DNA from: Actinoallomurus sp.
GTDB lineage: Bacteria; Actinomycetota; Actinomycetes; Streptosporangiales; Streptosporangiaceae
Length of the DNA stretch: 60,231 bases
Reading direction: 5' to 3'
Assembly (NCBI GenBank): GCA_025964685.1
Contig: JAOPYG010000131.1
Coordinates: 1-60,231 of the forward strand
Under the pieces are notes generated by a model. It made no database searches. It was not told the DNA's origin and saw only the letters and a program-made list of their open reading frames with translations. Positions 18,275-27,619 of the stretch are shown in pieces. The position numbers and the translations under genes are program-made. The stretch's first letter is position 1. Each line of letters begins with the position of its first letter.

Positions 18275-19675
18275 TCACTCCTGTTCCTGCCGCGGCATCA
18301 CGACCTCACGCAGGATCAGGGCGATCGCCGCTGCGGCCGGGATCGCCAGGAGGGCGCCGATCACCCCGAGGAGCGCGCCGCCGATCAGCGCGGCGATGAT
18401 CGTCACTGCGGGCTGCACGTCGACCGACCTCTTCATCACCCTCGGCTGGACGATGTAGTTCTCCACCTGCTGGTAGATGAGGAAGAAGATGCCGGTGGCG
18501 ATGCCCGTCCACAGTCCGGTGAAGAACGACAGAGCGGTGACGAACACCGCACCGATCGAGGCACCGACCAGAGGGATCAGGTCGGTGATGGCCACGAGCA
18601 GGGCGAGCGCGAGGGCGTACGGCACCCCGGCGATCAGCAGGAAGATGTACGACGTCACCCCGGCGATGAGCGAGATGAGCAGGTTGCCGGCGACGTACCC
18701 GCCGATCCGGACGAGGATCTCGTCGCCGAGCAGGGCCACCCGCGCCCGCCGTGAGCGCGGCGCCAGCCGGTACATGAAGCCGGTGATGCTGGGCAGCGAG
18801 TTCAAGAAGTAGAGCGTGAGGATGAGCACGGTGAGCGTGCTGAAGAGTCCGCTCAGTACGACCTGGCCGACGCCGACCGCCCCGTTGGCCGCCCGCGTGC
18901 CCAGGTCCTTGCTCTGCAGCGCGGTCCTGGCCTTCTGCAGCAGGTGGTACCGATGGTCCAGATCCTGCAGGCGAGGGTTGTTCTGCAGCTGTTCGAGGTA
19001 GCCGTTTCCGCTGGTCAGATTATGGATGATCGCACTGGTCTGCTGGGAGAGCGGCGGGACGATGGCAAACCCGAACCCGACGAAGAACCCCACCAGGGCA
19101 AGGAACACCAGAAGCACGGCCCACCGGCGTGAGATGCCAAGCCGCTCCAGCGCCTCGACTCCTGGGTTGAGGCCGACCGCCAGGAACAGCGCGACGATGA
19201 TCAGGATGATCACCTGGAGGGCGTTGGTCAGCGCCTGGACCAGCATGTAGGCGACGAGAACTCCGAGTGCGCCGTAGAACCCGAAGACGAACGGATGACT
19301 CCTCGTCAGCGGGCGACCAGGACGGCCGAAGGGGAACAGCTCGTCCACCCCGGCCTCGCGTTCACGCGCCGCCATGTCGGTGATGGGATCCGGCGTGGCC
19401 TTGGATCGGTCCCGGCGCGATATCGCCCTGGCCGGCTTGGCGGCTGTGGCGTCGTCGTCCGCGCCACTCCCCTCCGGCTTCTCCGTGTCGGCCGCGCCGG
19501 AATCCGTGCCGGACGCGGTGGTGCCCGTGCCCTCCGTATCCGCATCGGACGTCTCGGCGTCAGCCGTATCTGGATCTGTCTCAGTCGCGTCCGACGAGCG
19601 ACGGTCGCGAGCGAGGATGCCCCGATCCGCGCGCCGGTCGTCGTCGCTCTGGGAATCAGGCACTAGGCTCCCCAT
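18275..19675 (-). CDS. AI-2E/PerM family membrane protein with an acidic N-terminal extension
   Basis: A 466-residue membrane protein. Residues 1 to about 95 are a hydrophilic, Asp/Thr/Ser/Ala-rich low-complexity region. About seven to eight membrane helices follow, grouped as in the PerM/YdiK/AI-2E exporter family, with the family region SLIAGVTSYIFLLIAGVPYA and ITDLIPLVGASIGAV near the end. Members act as transporters or secondary ion exporters; the AI-2 role of E. coli TqsA cannot be assumed. ATG 19675 is used because upstream sequence contains the terminator of filP. Possible alternatives upstream are not supported. Confidence 0.85.
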   Translation of the reverse strand: MGSLVPDSQSDDDRRADRGILARDRRSSDATETDPDTADAETSDADTEGTGTTASGTDSGAADTEKPEGSGADDDATAAKPARAISRRDRSKATPDPITDMAAREREAGVDELFPFGRPGRPLTRSHPFVFGFYGALGVLVAYMLVQALTNALQVIILIIVALFLAVGLNPGVEALERLGISRRWAVLLVFLALVGFFVGFGFAIVPPLSQQTSAIIHNLTSGNGYLEQLQNNPRLQDLDHRYHLLQKARTALQSKDLGTRAANGAVGVGQVVLSGLFSTLTVLILTLYFLNSLPSITGFMYRLAPRSRRARVALLGDEILVRIGGYVAGNLLISLIAGVTSYIFLLIAGVPYALALALLVAITDLIPLVGASIGAVFVTALSFFTGLWTGIATGIFFLIYQQVENYIVQPRVMKRSVDVQPAVTIIAALIGGALLGVIGALLAIPAAAAIALILREVVMPRQEQE

Positions 19676-19704
19676 CTTTTGTGAAGTGCCCCGAATTATG
19701 GCAA

Positions 19705-19737
19705 AAAGCCTAGAGGCAAGGTTTGCCTCTAGGCTTT
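19705..19737. terminator. Rho-independent terminator behind filP
   Basis: Perfect 15-bp stem (AAAGCCTAGAGGCAA with its complement) and 3-nt loop. On the minus strand it is followed by a run of T, so it is a textbook terminator for the filP transcript; A/T flanks on both sides make it symmetric. It is the clearest U-tract terminator in the window. Confidence 0.85.
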
Positions 19738-19795
19738 CCGCCGTCACGCGTTTTATTGCAGGATCGCCCGCATTATTCGGGGAGTGGGCTGATGG

Positions 19796-21091
19796 TTACT
19801 CCTGCCACCAGTCGTCGTCCTCGTCCTTCTTGCGCGGTTGGCCCTGCTGCTGTGCCTTCTGCTGCGGTGCCGGCTTGGGCTCGGCGGCCGCGAGCGCGGG
19901 CTTCTCCGGAGGTGCGGCGAGCGCCTCCTCGGGGACGCCCCCGCCGAGCGGCGACTGCATGCCGCCGATCAGCTGACGCAGCTGGTTGAGGTGGCTGGTG
20001 ATGCTGTCGCGCTGGCGCGTCAGCTCGTCCACCTGGCGCTGCGCGGTCGTGCGCATCCGCTCGGCCTCGGACTTGGTGTCCGACAGAAGCTGCTCGGCCT
20101 GGGCCTTCGCCTCGGCGATGACCGAGTCGGAGTTCTTCCGAGCGTTCGCCACCAGCTGCTTGGCGTGGTTGTCGGCCTCGCGACGGGTCTGCTCTGCCTG
20201 CTGCGTCGCCTTGGTGGCGCGCTGCTCGGCGGAGGCCGCCCGCTGCTCGGCTTCGGCGACGAGCTTCTGGGTGGCGGTCTGCGCAGCGCCGTGACGCTCG
20301 GCATCCTGCCGCTCGGCCTCTTCGCGCCGTGCGGCCAGCTGGATCTCGAACTCGCCCTCGGCCTGGGCCCGCTGAGCTTCGCTCTCCTCGAGGATGCGCT
20401 GGGCCTGGGCCCGCATCTCGTCGGCCTGGCGCTTGGCCGTGGTGAGGATCTCGTCGCGCTCCCGCTTGGTGGACGCCCGCAGCTGGGCGACCTCCCGCTC
20501 GGTGGTGGTGCGGAGCTTGGCGATCTCCCGCTCGGCGCCGGCGCGCTTTTCGGCGACCTCGTGGTCGGCGGTGGCGCGCAGCTTGGCAACCTCACGCTCG
20601 GTCGTCGAGGTCAGCTCGTCGGCCTCACGGCGGGCTCCGGTGCGCACCTCCTCGGCCTCACGCTCGGCCATGTTGCGCATGTCCTCGCCCTCGCGCTGGG
20701 CGGTGGCGCGGAGCTCGGCCGCTTCGCTCTCGGCCGTGGCGCGGTGCTCGGCCGCGTCGACCTTGGCCGCGGCCTTGATCTCGTTGGCCTCGGACCGTGC
20801 GGCCTGCACAAGCTCGGTGGCCTGTTCTTCGGCGAGGCGCAGGAGTTGCTCGATGCGCGCGCCGAGGCCGGAGTAGGTGGGGCGTTCCTGCTCCTGCAAC
20901 TGGCGATGAGCGTCGGAAAGCTCACGCTGCATCGCCGAGGTCTGCTCGCGGCTCTGGCGGACCTCGTTATCGAGCTGCTTGATGTGCTCTTCGACCTGGT
21001 GCCGGTCGTAGCCGCGAAGCACCACGTCGAACTCGCGTGGGGCGGGTTCTTCGAAGAAGTTACTGAGCTGGGCGTCGATGTCGGACTGCAT
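19796..21091 (-). CDS. filP: FilP-like coiled-coil filament protein with DivIVA-type N-terminus
   Basis: A protein of 431 residues. Residues 13-40 (FDVVLRGYDRHQVEEHIKQL) match the N-terminal motif of DivIVA/FilP proteins; TYSGLGARIEQLLRLAEEQA (about 69-89) is characteristic of FilP. From about residue 85 to 240 the sequence is built from contiguous 11-residue repeats of the type AEREVAKLRAT. The C-terminal part ends with DELTRQRDSITSHLNQLRQL, then a Pro/Gln-rich tail and KKDEDDDWWQE. FilP forms intermediate-filament-like networks near the hyphal tip in Streptomyces. ATG 21091 is chosen. The neighbour mce is conserved, but no scy-like giant coiled-coil gene lies between them. Confidence 0.82.
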   Translation of the reverse strand: MQSDIDAQLSNFFEEPAPREFDVVLRGYDRHQVEEHIKQLDNEVRQSREQTSAMQRELSDAHRQLQEQERPTYSGLGARIEQLLRLAEEQATELVQAARSEANEIKAAAKVDAAEHRATAESEAAELRATAQREGEDMRNMAEREAEEVRTGARREADELTSTTEREVAKLRATADHEVAEKRAGAEREIAKLRTTTEREVAQLRASTKRERDEILTTAKRQADEMRAQAQRILEESEAQRAQAEGEFEIQLAARREEAERQDAERHGAAQTATQKLVAEAEQRAASAEQRATKATQQAEQTRREADNHAKQLVANARKNSDSVIAEAKAQAEQLLSDTKSEAERMRTTAQRQVDELTRQRDSITSHLNQLRQLIGGMQSPLGGGVPEEALAAPPEKPALAAAEPKPAPQQKAQQQGQPRKKDEDDDWWQE

Positions 21092-21282
21092 GAGGCTCAA
21101 TCCTGCTGTGACGAGACGGCTACGAGTAGTGGAGGTGCCAGAACATGGCCGCACGAGTACTGGTGTTACGGGGTGCTCGCACGCGCTGGACCACTTCCGG
21201 CGACAGCAGCGTACTCCGGACACTGCCATGTTGGGGGCTCAACTAGACGCCCTGGGTGCATTGTCTTATTTGTTACGATTTT

Positions 21283-21297
21283 TCGGCCATTGGCCGA
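21283..21297. terminator. Small hairpin behind mce
   Basis: TCGGCC-ATT-GGCCGA lies 3 nt beyond the mce stop on the minus strand. It lacks a T-tract on that strand, so it is a weak candidate. Confidence 0.3.
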
Positions 21298-21300
21298 CCC

Positions 21301-21729
21301 TCACGCCGAGGCCTTCGCTGCCTGCACCAACTCGGTCAGCACGCCTCCGACATCCTTCGGGTGGAGGAACGCGATGGACGCTCCCATGGACCCGTGGCGT
21401 GGGCGCTTGTCGAGCAGGCGCACGTCTTTGGCGCCGATCGCGTCGAGCGCGGCCGTGACGTCGTCCACACCGTAACCGACATGGTGCACGCCTTCGCCCC
21501 GCTTGGCGAGGAACCTGCCCACCGGCGTGTCCGGGCCCAGCGGCTCCAGCAGCTGGACGTACGACGCGCCCGACGGCCCGTCGGCGACGTGCAGCATGGC
21601 CTCTTTCACGCCCTGCGCGTCGTTGACCTCACGAGACGCCACGACCAGGCCGAACGTCGTCTCGTAGAAGGCGATCTTCTCCTCGAGGTCGTGGCAGGCG
21701 ATGCCGATGTGGTCGATGCGTGTGAGCAT
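21301..21729 (-). CDS. mce: Methylmalonyl-CoA epimerase
   Basis: A 142-residue vicinal-oxygen-chelate enzyme that interconverts (R)- and (S)-methylmalonyl-CoA. The two VOC halves are visible, with metal ligands H7 in RIDHIGIAC and the His of HHVGYGVDD, and later Glu candidates near the end of [20 protein letters not shown] 21729 follows GGAGG at 5 nt; the 7 further residues in the open frame upstream are not used. It is divergent to the thiolase gene and part of the acyl-CoA/B12 cluster with meaB and icmA. A mutB-type methylmalonyl-CoA mutase is not in the window. Confidence 0.93.
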   Translation of the reverse strand: MLTRIDHIGIACHDLEEKIAFYETTFGLVVASREVNDAQGVKEAMLHVADGPSGASYVQLLEPLGPDTPVGRFLAKRGEGVHHVGYGVDDVTAALDAIGAKDVRLLDKRPRHGSMGASIAFLHPKDVGGVLTELVQAAKASA

Positions 21730-21809
21730 GGCGTCCTCCAGGAAGTGCACTGTCCCCGTGTGGGTATGTTGGCAAACGTCGTGCCGCCCGGTTACTGGAG
21801 GTCTGGTTC

Positions 21810-22988
21810 ATGGCCGCATCCGTCATCGTCGCCGGGGCGCGAACGCCCATCGGGCGCCTTCTGGGCTCTCTGAAGGGCTTCGCCGCCGTGGACCTCGGTG
21901 CGTTCGCCATCAAGGCCGCGCTGGAGCGCGCGGGCGTCACCGGCGACCAGGTCGAGTACGTGATCATGGGGCACGTGCTCCAGGCGGGCGCCGGGCAGAT
22001 CCCCTCGCGCCAGGCCGCCGTCAAGGCGGGCATCCCGATGAACGTCCCGTCGCTGACGATCAACAAGGTGTGCCTGTCGGGGCTCGACGCGATCGCCCTC
22101 GCCGACCAGCTCATCCGGGCGGGCGAGTTCGACATCGTCGTCGCCGGCGGCATGGAGTCGATGACCAACGCGCCGCACCTGCTGCCCAAGTCGCGGCACG
22201 GCTACAAGTACGGCTCGATCGAGGTGCTCGACGCGACCGCGCACGACGGCCTCACCGACGCCTTCGACGGCGTCTCGATGGGAGAGTCGACCGAGGGCCA
22301 CAACGCGAAGCTGGGCATCTCGCGCGAGGAGCAGGACGAGTTCTCCGCCCGCTCGCACCAGCGCGCCGCGGCGGCCGCCAAGAACGGCCTGTTCGACGAT
22401 GAGATCGTTCCCGTGGAGATCCCGCAGCGCAAAGGTGATCCGATCGTCTTCAAGACGGACGAGGGCGTGCGTGCCGACACGACCGCCGAGTCGCTGGGCC
22501 GGCTGCGGCCCGCGTTCAGCAAGGACGGCACGATCACCGCCGGGTCCTCCTCCCAGATCTCCGACGGCGCCTGCGCGGTCGTGGTGATGTCCAAGGCCAA
22601 GGCGGAGGAACTCGGGCTCACCTGGCTCGCCGAGATCGGCGCGCACGGCAACGTCGCGGGTCCGGACAACTCCCTGCAGTCCCAGCCGTCCAACGCCATC
22701 AAGCACGCGCTCGGCAAGCAGGGGCTCGGCGTCGACGACCTGGACCTCATCGAGATCAACGAGGCGTTCGCCTCGGTCGGCGTCCAGTCGATGCGCGACC
22801 TCGGCGTGGACGAGAGCAAGGTCAACGTCAACGGCGGCGCGATCGCGCTCGGCCACCCCATCGGCATGTCCGGCGCCCGCATCGCCCTGCACCTGGCGTA
22901 CGAGCTGCGCCGTCGCGGCGGCGGCGTCGGCGCGGCCGGGCTGTGCGGCGGCGGTGGCCAGGGCGACGCCCTCATCCTGAAGGTCTGA
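21810..22988 (+). CDS. Acetyl-CoA C-acetyltransferase (thiolase)
   Basis: A biosynthetic-type thiolase of 392 residues. The nucleophile C88 is in [10 protein letters not shown], the His pair in EINEAF and [11 protein letters not shown], and the second Cys in [11 protein letters not shown]. It makes or cleaves acetoacetyl-CoA. Good length, no lesion. It is preceded by the divergent mce and followed after 10 nt by meaB, so the two genes are an operon. In Streptomyces the same gene order occurs, consistent with a core role. Confidence 0.94.
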   Translation: MAASVIVAGARTPIGRLLGSLKGFAAVDLGAFAIKAALERAGVTGDQVEYVIMGHVLQAGAGQIPSRQAAVKAGIPMNVPSLTINKVCLSGLDAIALADQLIRAGEFDIVVAGGMESMTNAPHLLPKSRHGYKYGSIEVLDATAHDGLTDAFDGVSMGESTEGHNAKLGISREEQDEFSARSHQRAAAAAKNGLFDDEIVPVEIPQRKGDPIVFKTDEGVRADTTAESLGRLRPAFSKDGTITAGSSSQISDGACAVVVMSKAKAEELGLTWLAEIGAHGNVAGPDNSLQSQPSNAIKHALGKQGLGVDDLDLIEINEAFASVGVQSMRDLGVDESKVNVNGGAIALGHPIGMSGARIALHLAYELRRRGGGVGAAGLCGGGGQGDALILKV

Positions 22989-22998
22989 GGGCTCCGGA

Positions 22999-23979
22999 GT
23001 GGCGCGGAAGGCCGACGTCGATGACCTGATCGCGCGGGCGCGCAAGAGCGAGCCGCGCGCGGTCGCGCGGCTCATCACCCTGATCGAGAACGCCTCGCCG
23101 CAGCTCCGCCAGGTCATGGCGGCGCTCAACCCTCTCGCGGGCAAGGCGCGGATCATCGGTCTCACCGGTGCGCCGGGCGTCGGGAAGTCGACGTCCACCA
23201 ACGCGCTGGTCCGTGCCTTCCGCGAGCAGGATCTCCGCGTCGGCGTGCTGGCCGTCGACCCGTCCTCGCCGTTCACCGGTGGCGCGCTGCTCGGCGACCG
23301 CGTGCGCATGCAGGACCACGCCTCCGACCCGGGCGTCTTCATCCGGTCGATGGCCAGCCGCGGTCATCTCGGCGGCCTGTCATGGGCGGCGCCCCAGGCC
23401 ATCCGCGTGCTCGACGCGGCCGGCTGTGACGTGATCCTGGTGGAGACCGTCGGCGTCGGCCAGGCAGAGGTGGAGATCGCCTCGCTCGCCGACTCCACGA
23501 TCGTGCTGGTCTCGCCCGGCATGGGCGACTCCATCCAGGCGGCCAAGGCCGGCATCCTGGAGATCGCGGACGTGTTCGTGGTCAACAAGGCCGACCGGGA
23601 CGGCGCCCAGCAGACCGTGCGCGATCTGCGCAACATGATCGCGCTGGCCGCGCCCGAAGGGTGGAAGCCCCCGATCGTGCCGACCGTGGCCGTGCGCGAC
23701 GAGGGCGTGGCCGACGTCGTCGAGCAGCTCGGCCGCCACCATGCCTGGATGGAGGAGTCGGGCGAGCTGGGACGACGGCGGCGGACCCGCGCCCGTGACG
23801 AGATCGAGGCGATCGCCGTCACCGCCCTGCGCGAACGCATGGGCGACCTGCACGGGCATCAGCGTCTCGACGTGCTCGCCGAGAAGGTGCTGGACGGTGC
23901 CTGCGACCCGTACGCCGCCGCCGACGAGCTCGTCGACGGTCTCACCGACGCCGCCTCCGCGGCCGATCGGCCGCGTTGA
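22999..23979 (+). CDS. meaB: Acyl-CoA-mutase chaperone GTPase MeaB (ArgK family)
   Basis: A 326-residue G3E GTPase that protects adenosylcobalamin-dependent acyl-CoA mutases and gates cofactor loading. Walker A GAPGVGKS is at 57-64, the switch region around VDPSSPFTGGALLGDRVRM, DxxG-type ETVGVGQAE and NKAD follow, with a C-terminal helical dimerisation arm. GTG 22999 overlaps no gene but is only 10 nt behind the thiolase stop. The client in this window is likely IcmA (30.4 kb). The gene was named ArgK in older annotation; a kinase role is not supported. Confidence 0.93.
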   Translation: MARKADVDDLIARARKSEPRAVARLITLIENASPQLRQVMAALNPLAGKARIIGLTGAPGVGKSTSTNALVRAFREQDLRVGVLAVDPSSPFTGGALLGDRVRMQDHASDPGVFIRSMASRGHLGGLSWAAPQAIRVLDAAGCDVILVETVGVGQAEVEIASLADSTIVLVSPGMGDSIQAAKAGILEIADVFVVNKADRDGAQQTVRDLRNMIALAAPEGWKPPIVPTVAVRDEGVADVVEQLGRHHAWMEESGELGRRRRTRARDEIEAIAVTALRERMGDLHGHQRLDVLAEKVLDGACDPYAAADELVDGLTDAASAADRPR

Positions 23980-23980
23980 C

Positions 23981-25729
23981 TCACCAGCTCGGCGAGGTCG
24001 GCAGTGTCGTGTAGGCGTCCTCGGTGACCGACTCCTCGCGCCGGACGGGCGCGGCGGTGGAGTGCCAGTGCCCGAACTCCAGCGTGAGCAGCGCCGCCGC
24101 GATCGGCACCAGGCTCGCCCACGACGGGAACATCACGCTGCGCGCGACGTAGCGGGGCTTGAACTTGCGGTTGAACAGGTACAGCGATTCGACCTTCACG
24201 AAGCGGTCGAGCAGATGGATCACGTGATAGCCGCCCTGTTCGAGGGGGCCACGGTCCTCGGTCTCGAACAGCTCGCGGAACGCCGCGAAGTTGAGCGACA
24301 CCTCGTCGACGTGGTGCTCGGTTGCGTGCGCCATGATGTCGGCGATCATGCGTTCGTTGAGGCCGTTGGGGGAGCCCGGGGCGCGGCGCATGGCGTCCAG
24401 CGAAAGGCGCCGTCCGGACGCGCTCGGCAGGTAGCGCTGGAAGCCCTTCGGTGCGCCGTCGGCGTCGCGGGCCACCACGACGATCGGGAAGGCGTGCCGT
24501 CCGGTCAGCAGCCCGTCCATGTTCATGGAGAAGCCGCGCTCCTCGGCGCCGCCCATCGCGTCGGTGGCGAGCGCCCGCAGCCGTGCGCGGTCCGGCTCGT
24601 CCAGGTCGCCCTCGCGCACGACCTCGGTGGTGATGCCCGCGTTGTGGGTGCGCCGGACCGCCTGGCGTACGTTGCGCATGCTGCGGCCGTCCAGGCCGAA
24701 CTCCCCGGGGGACAGCAGCACCTCGTCGCCGATGCCGATCGCGCGCATGCCGTGCGGAGACCACAGGCAGAGGAGGTCGGCGCGTGCGCCGAGCACGGCC
24801 ATCCGCCAGCCGGAACGACGGGCGAGCGCGGCGAACTCGGCCACCGCGGCGGGGTAGGAGCGTGGGTCGCCGGCGGGGTCGGCGCCCGCGGCGGCGACCC
24901 CGAACAGGACGCGATAGCCGATGACGGCGCGTCGGTCGGGGCTGAAGACGTAGGACTTGTCGCCGCGCAGCATGAACGGGGTGAGCGTGTCGGAGCCGTC
25001 GGCGTCGACCAGGCGGGCGACCTCGGCGCGCTCGTCCTCGGTGCCGGCCGGCGGTGAGGGAGCGGGGGAGAGCAGCGTCATCAGCATCGCCAGCAGCCCA
25101 CCGCCGCCGAGGATGCCGAGGCTGGCCTCGAACCAGTGGTCGGCCGAGCCGTCGAAGTGCAGCGGGCCGGGGCCGGAGGCGCTAAGCCCGGCGAGGATCT
25201 CCCGCCCGGCGTCGCTCGCCGTGGGACCCGGCGTCACGTGGTTGCGCTCGGCGATCATGACGATGAGGCCGTACCCGAGCGCCACTCCGTACGTGATCAG
25301 GCCGGCGCGTACGGCGGTGCGGACCCGGCTCGGGGCGATACCGAACTCCCGGCGGTAACGGACGAGGGCGACCGCCGCCGGGACGAGGATGAGCAGCCGG
25401 CCGGGATCGCGGGCGTCCAGCGCGTCGAGCGTGGACAAGATCATGAGCGTCAGGACGACGTAGTACGCCATGCGACGGCGGAACATGAGGCCACGAGCGG
25501 CGGCGAGCAGGATGAGGGCGAGCAGAAGCTCCTGCCCGCCCGGGAAGAGCTCGCCGACGAGCAGCTGGGCCGGACGCGCGTAGAAGGAACCGGCGAGGGA
25601 GGGGACGAGCGCGGGAAGCCCGATCGCGACCGCGGCAGCGCCGACGGGTAGCGCGAACGGCCACGTCGGCCTCTCCGCCGACACGTCCGCAGTACCTCGT
25701 GCCTCTGCTGCGAGCGACACAGCCACCAC
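23981..25729 (-). CDS. MprF/LysX-like membrane protein with C-terminal DUF2156 domain
   Basis: A 582-residue protein. About six to seven membrane helices fill residues 25-245, followed by a cytosolic DUF2156 (GNAT-like) domain with SFMLRGDKSYVFSPDRRAVI-like start, GDEVLLSPGEFGLDGRSMRN, RAVRRTHNAGI and SLNFAAFRELFE, and the end LYLFNRKFKPRYVARSVMF. This architecture is that of phosphatidylglycerol lysyltransferases, which add an amino acid from tRNA to membrane lipid and lower sensitivity to cationic peptides. The tRNA synthetase module of mycobacterial LysX is absent, so the aminoacyl donor is unknown. Stop is 1 nt from the meaB stop, convergent. Confidence 0.82.
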   Translation of the reverse strand: MVAVSLAAEARGTADVSAERPTWPFALPVGAAAVAIGLPALVPSLAGSFYARPAQLLVGELFPGGQELLLALILLAAARGLMFRRRMAYYVVLTLMILSTLDALDARDPGRLLILVPAAVALVRYRREFGIAPSRVRTAVRAGLITYGVALGYGLIVMIAERNHVTPGPTASDAGREILAGLSASGPGPLHFDGSADHWFEASLGILGGGGLLAMLMTLLSPAPSPPAGTEDERAEVARLVDADGSDTLTPFMLRGDKSYVFSPDRRAVIGYRVLFGVAAAGADPAGDPRSYPAAVAEFAALARRSGWRMAVLGARADLLCLWSPHGMRAIGIGDEVLLSPGEFGLDGRSMRNVRQAVRRTHNAGITTEVVREGDLDEPDRARLRALATDAMGGAEERGFSMNMDGLLTGRHAFPIVVVARDADGAPKGFQRYLPSASGRRLSLDAMRRAPGSPNGLNERMIADIMAHATEHHVDEVSLNFAAFRELFETEDRGPLEQGGYHVIHLLDRFVKVESLYLFNRKFKPRYVARSVMFPSWASLVPIAAALLTLEFGHWHSTAAPVRREESVTEDAYTTLPTSPSW

Positions 25730-25791
25730 CCCGACTCGTCCCCAACCACGCCTATTGGTGTGGTATTCCCCCGGTGATCCCCCGCCCGCGT

Positions 25792-26478
25792 TCAGGGAGA
25801 TGTGGCAAAGGTCACGGTAACTGTTTTGAAGCCCAAAGCGCGCAACATGTTCATGAGCATCGACTTGGTGTTCGCGTCGGCGCGCTGCGTGAGGCCACTG
25901 GCGTTCGCCGCGTCCTGGATCTTCTGTGAGGCCAGCACGTAGAGCTGCTGTTGCTGGTTGGGGTTGGAGCTGAAGAAGTCGCCGAAGCGGTTGAACAGCC
26001 CACGCTGACGGGCGAAGACGTAGCTGTGCTTGGGGTCGAGGTTGGCCTTCTCGAGCTGAGCGTGGGGCATGCGAATCGTCACGGTGTTGTGCGCCTTGTC
26101 GACCGTGAGGGCGCCGTTGGCGATATGGGAGAAGTCGACGTAGGCGTCCACGTTGCCGTTGCCGACGAACAACGTGCGCTCGCCGCGCAGGGCACCCGGC
26201 AGGAACTTCGCGTCCTTCTCCAGGTCGACGACCACCTGGTAGTTGCCGGTCGCCGCCTCATAGCGGGAGAGGTTCTGGATGGAGTTCAGCACGACGGGCG
26301 CGCTGCGGTCCTTGGTCGTCTCCCCGAACGGGTTGAGCCAGTGCGGCAGCTTGTGTATCGCCTGCAGGCCCGCGAAGACCAGCGCGACGAGCACGATGAC
26401 GACCGCGATCGCACGCAGGACGGGCCTGCGGGGACGCCCTGATATCTGTGTGTCCTCGGATGCTTCCGAGTGCGCCAT
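25792..26478 (-). CDS. DUF4230 domain membrane-anchored protein
   Basis: A 228-residue protein with a polar N-terminal tail, one membrane helix at about residues 22-41 and an extracytoplasmic DUF4230 domain containing SIQNLSRYEAATGNYQVVVD, a motif of the family, and KTVTVTFATSP at the end. Function is unknown; relatives are found across bacteria as single-pass membrane proteins. It lies in the same direction as the DUF2127 gene, with an inverted repeat (TCTGGGG and CCCCAGA) in the 56-nt gap, so the two may be transcribed separately. Confidence 0.8.
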   Translation of the reverse strand: MAHSEASEDTQISGRPRRPVLRAIAVVIVLVALVFAGLQAIHKLPHWLNPFGETTKDRSAPVVLNSIQNLSRYEAATGNYQVVVDLEKDAKFLPGALRGERTLFVGNGNVDAYVDFSHIANGALTVDKAHNTVTIRMPHAQLEKANLDPKHSYVFARQRGLFNRFGDFFSSNPNQQQQLYVLASQKIQDAANASGLTQRADANTKSMLMNMLRALGFKTVTVTFATSP

Positions 26479-26534
26479 TTCGCCTCACCTCTGGGGTTTG
26501 TTCCATCCCGGCTATTCCCCAGAAAGCCGAGAAG

Positions 26535-27308
26535 TCACCCTGCGGGCTCGGCATGCGGGGACACGGCCGCCTGTTCGACCTCGATCAGCGACTCACCGCG
26601 CCGCCGTGCCTCGTAGGCCTCCTTGCCACCGCGGATGCCGAACAGTCGCTTGGACACCAGAAGATAGACGACCAGACCGACATTGATCACCAACGCGCCG
26701 ACGCGGAAGACGGTGATCCGCTCGGTCAGCTCGTACACCTCGAACGGCAGCCCGAACGAGGTGGCGACCACGGCGAAGTATTCGCCCCAGCGCTTGAGCA
26801 TCCACAGGCCGACCGCCTCGATCAGCTCGATGAGGGCGTAGGCGAGCAGCCCGACCGCGAACCAGGTCAGCGTGCTGGACTTGAGCACGAAGACGTGTCG
26901 GATGCTCTCCACGACGTGGGAGTTGTCGAGGTCCCAGCCGACCTGGCGGGCCAGTGGCTTCAGGAGTGGGATGTCCTTTTCGAACACCTTCTGGATGGAG
27001 CCACGGTGGGCGGAGAACCGCCACACGCCGTACGCCGCCGCCACGATCACCAGGCCGCGGATCACCCGCTCGAGCGCGAAGAAACGCATCAGGAACGCGT
27101 CGCGCAGCTCAGGGCCGCGCATGACGAGCGGCGCCTGCTCGGCCGGCCCGTGGCCGTGCGGCTCCCCGTGCACGTACGTGCCGCAGCGCAGGCATCGCCA
27201 GGCGTCACCGGCCGGGGTGTCGACGTGCAGCCGCTCGCGGAGGGCGTCTTCGTCCGGCGCGTAGGTGATGTGGCCCTTGCGGGCGCATGTGAGCATGCTC
27301 CAGTCCAC
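26535..27308 (-). CDS. DUF2127 domain membrane protein with N-terminal metal ribbon
   Basis: A 257-residue protein. The N-terminal 60 residues contain C8, and CLRCGTYVHGEPHGH, likely a metal-binding knuckle. Three to four membrane helices follow in the DUF2127 region (VIRGLVIVAAAYGVWRFS, LTWFAVGLLAYALIELIEAV, VFRVGALVINVGLVVYLLV), with LKRWGEYFAVVATSFGLPFE between. The function of DUF2127 is unknown. GTG 27308 is used; ATG 27296 is also possible. Downstream neighbour DUF4230 is also a membrane protein of unknown function. Confidence 0.78.
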   Translation of the reverse strand: MDWSMLTCARKGHITYAPDEDALRERLHVDTPAGDAWRCLRCGTYVHGEPHGHGPAEQAPLVMRGPELRDAFLMRFFALERVIRGLVIVAAAYGVWRFSAHRGSIQKVFEKDIPLLKPLARQVGWDLDNSHVVESIRHVFVLKSSTLTWFAVGLLAYALIELIEAVGLWMLKRWGEYFAVVATSFGLPFEVYELTERITVFRVGALVINVGLVVYLLVSKRLFGIRGGKEAYEARRRGESLIEVEQAAVSPHAEPAG

Positions 27309-27353
27309 GGCCTGACCCTAGTCAACAATGCCGACGAGCGTCATGCTCTCGGG

Positions 27354-27597
27354 ATGACGGGGCATCGGGAACGGGCCGTCACGGGCCTTTACGCGGCGTT
27401 CGAGCGCGTGCCGCGTCCGGCGAGGCGGAGCCGCGCCTCGCCGACGCGTTCTGGGACCGGCGGGGTCCGGCGCACCGGCAGGTCTCGCGTGGCTGACCGA
27501 CGGCCGTGCGGCGGCGGCCGTCGAAGCGGCCTTCGCCACCGAGACGCGCGAGGAGATCCTCCAGCTGCTCGATGAGATCCGTCCGGCGCTGCGCTGA
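27354..27597 (+). pseudogene. Remnant of a DUF6714-like gene
   Basis: ATG 27354 opens a frame coding for MTGHRERAVTGLYAAFERVP, which resembles the beginning of a DUF6714-type protein, and another frame just downstream, AEPRLADAFWDRRGPAHRQV, then with a shift AWLTDGRAAAAVEAAFATET and QLLDEIRPALR with stop TGA 27595-27597, matches its end. The central roughly 150 codons of such a protein are gone and there is at least one frameshift. So it is a small decayed gene, about 244 bp. The family assignment is from memory of the conserved ends and moderately certain. Confidence 0.55.
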
Positions 27598-27619
27598 TCC
27601 GCGAGGGGCGCCGCGGGGG

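Noticed and set aside
23741-25057. 438-codon plus-strand frame behind meaB
   Set aside because: Opposite the DUF2156 membrane protein, no domain visible.
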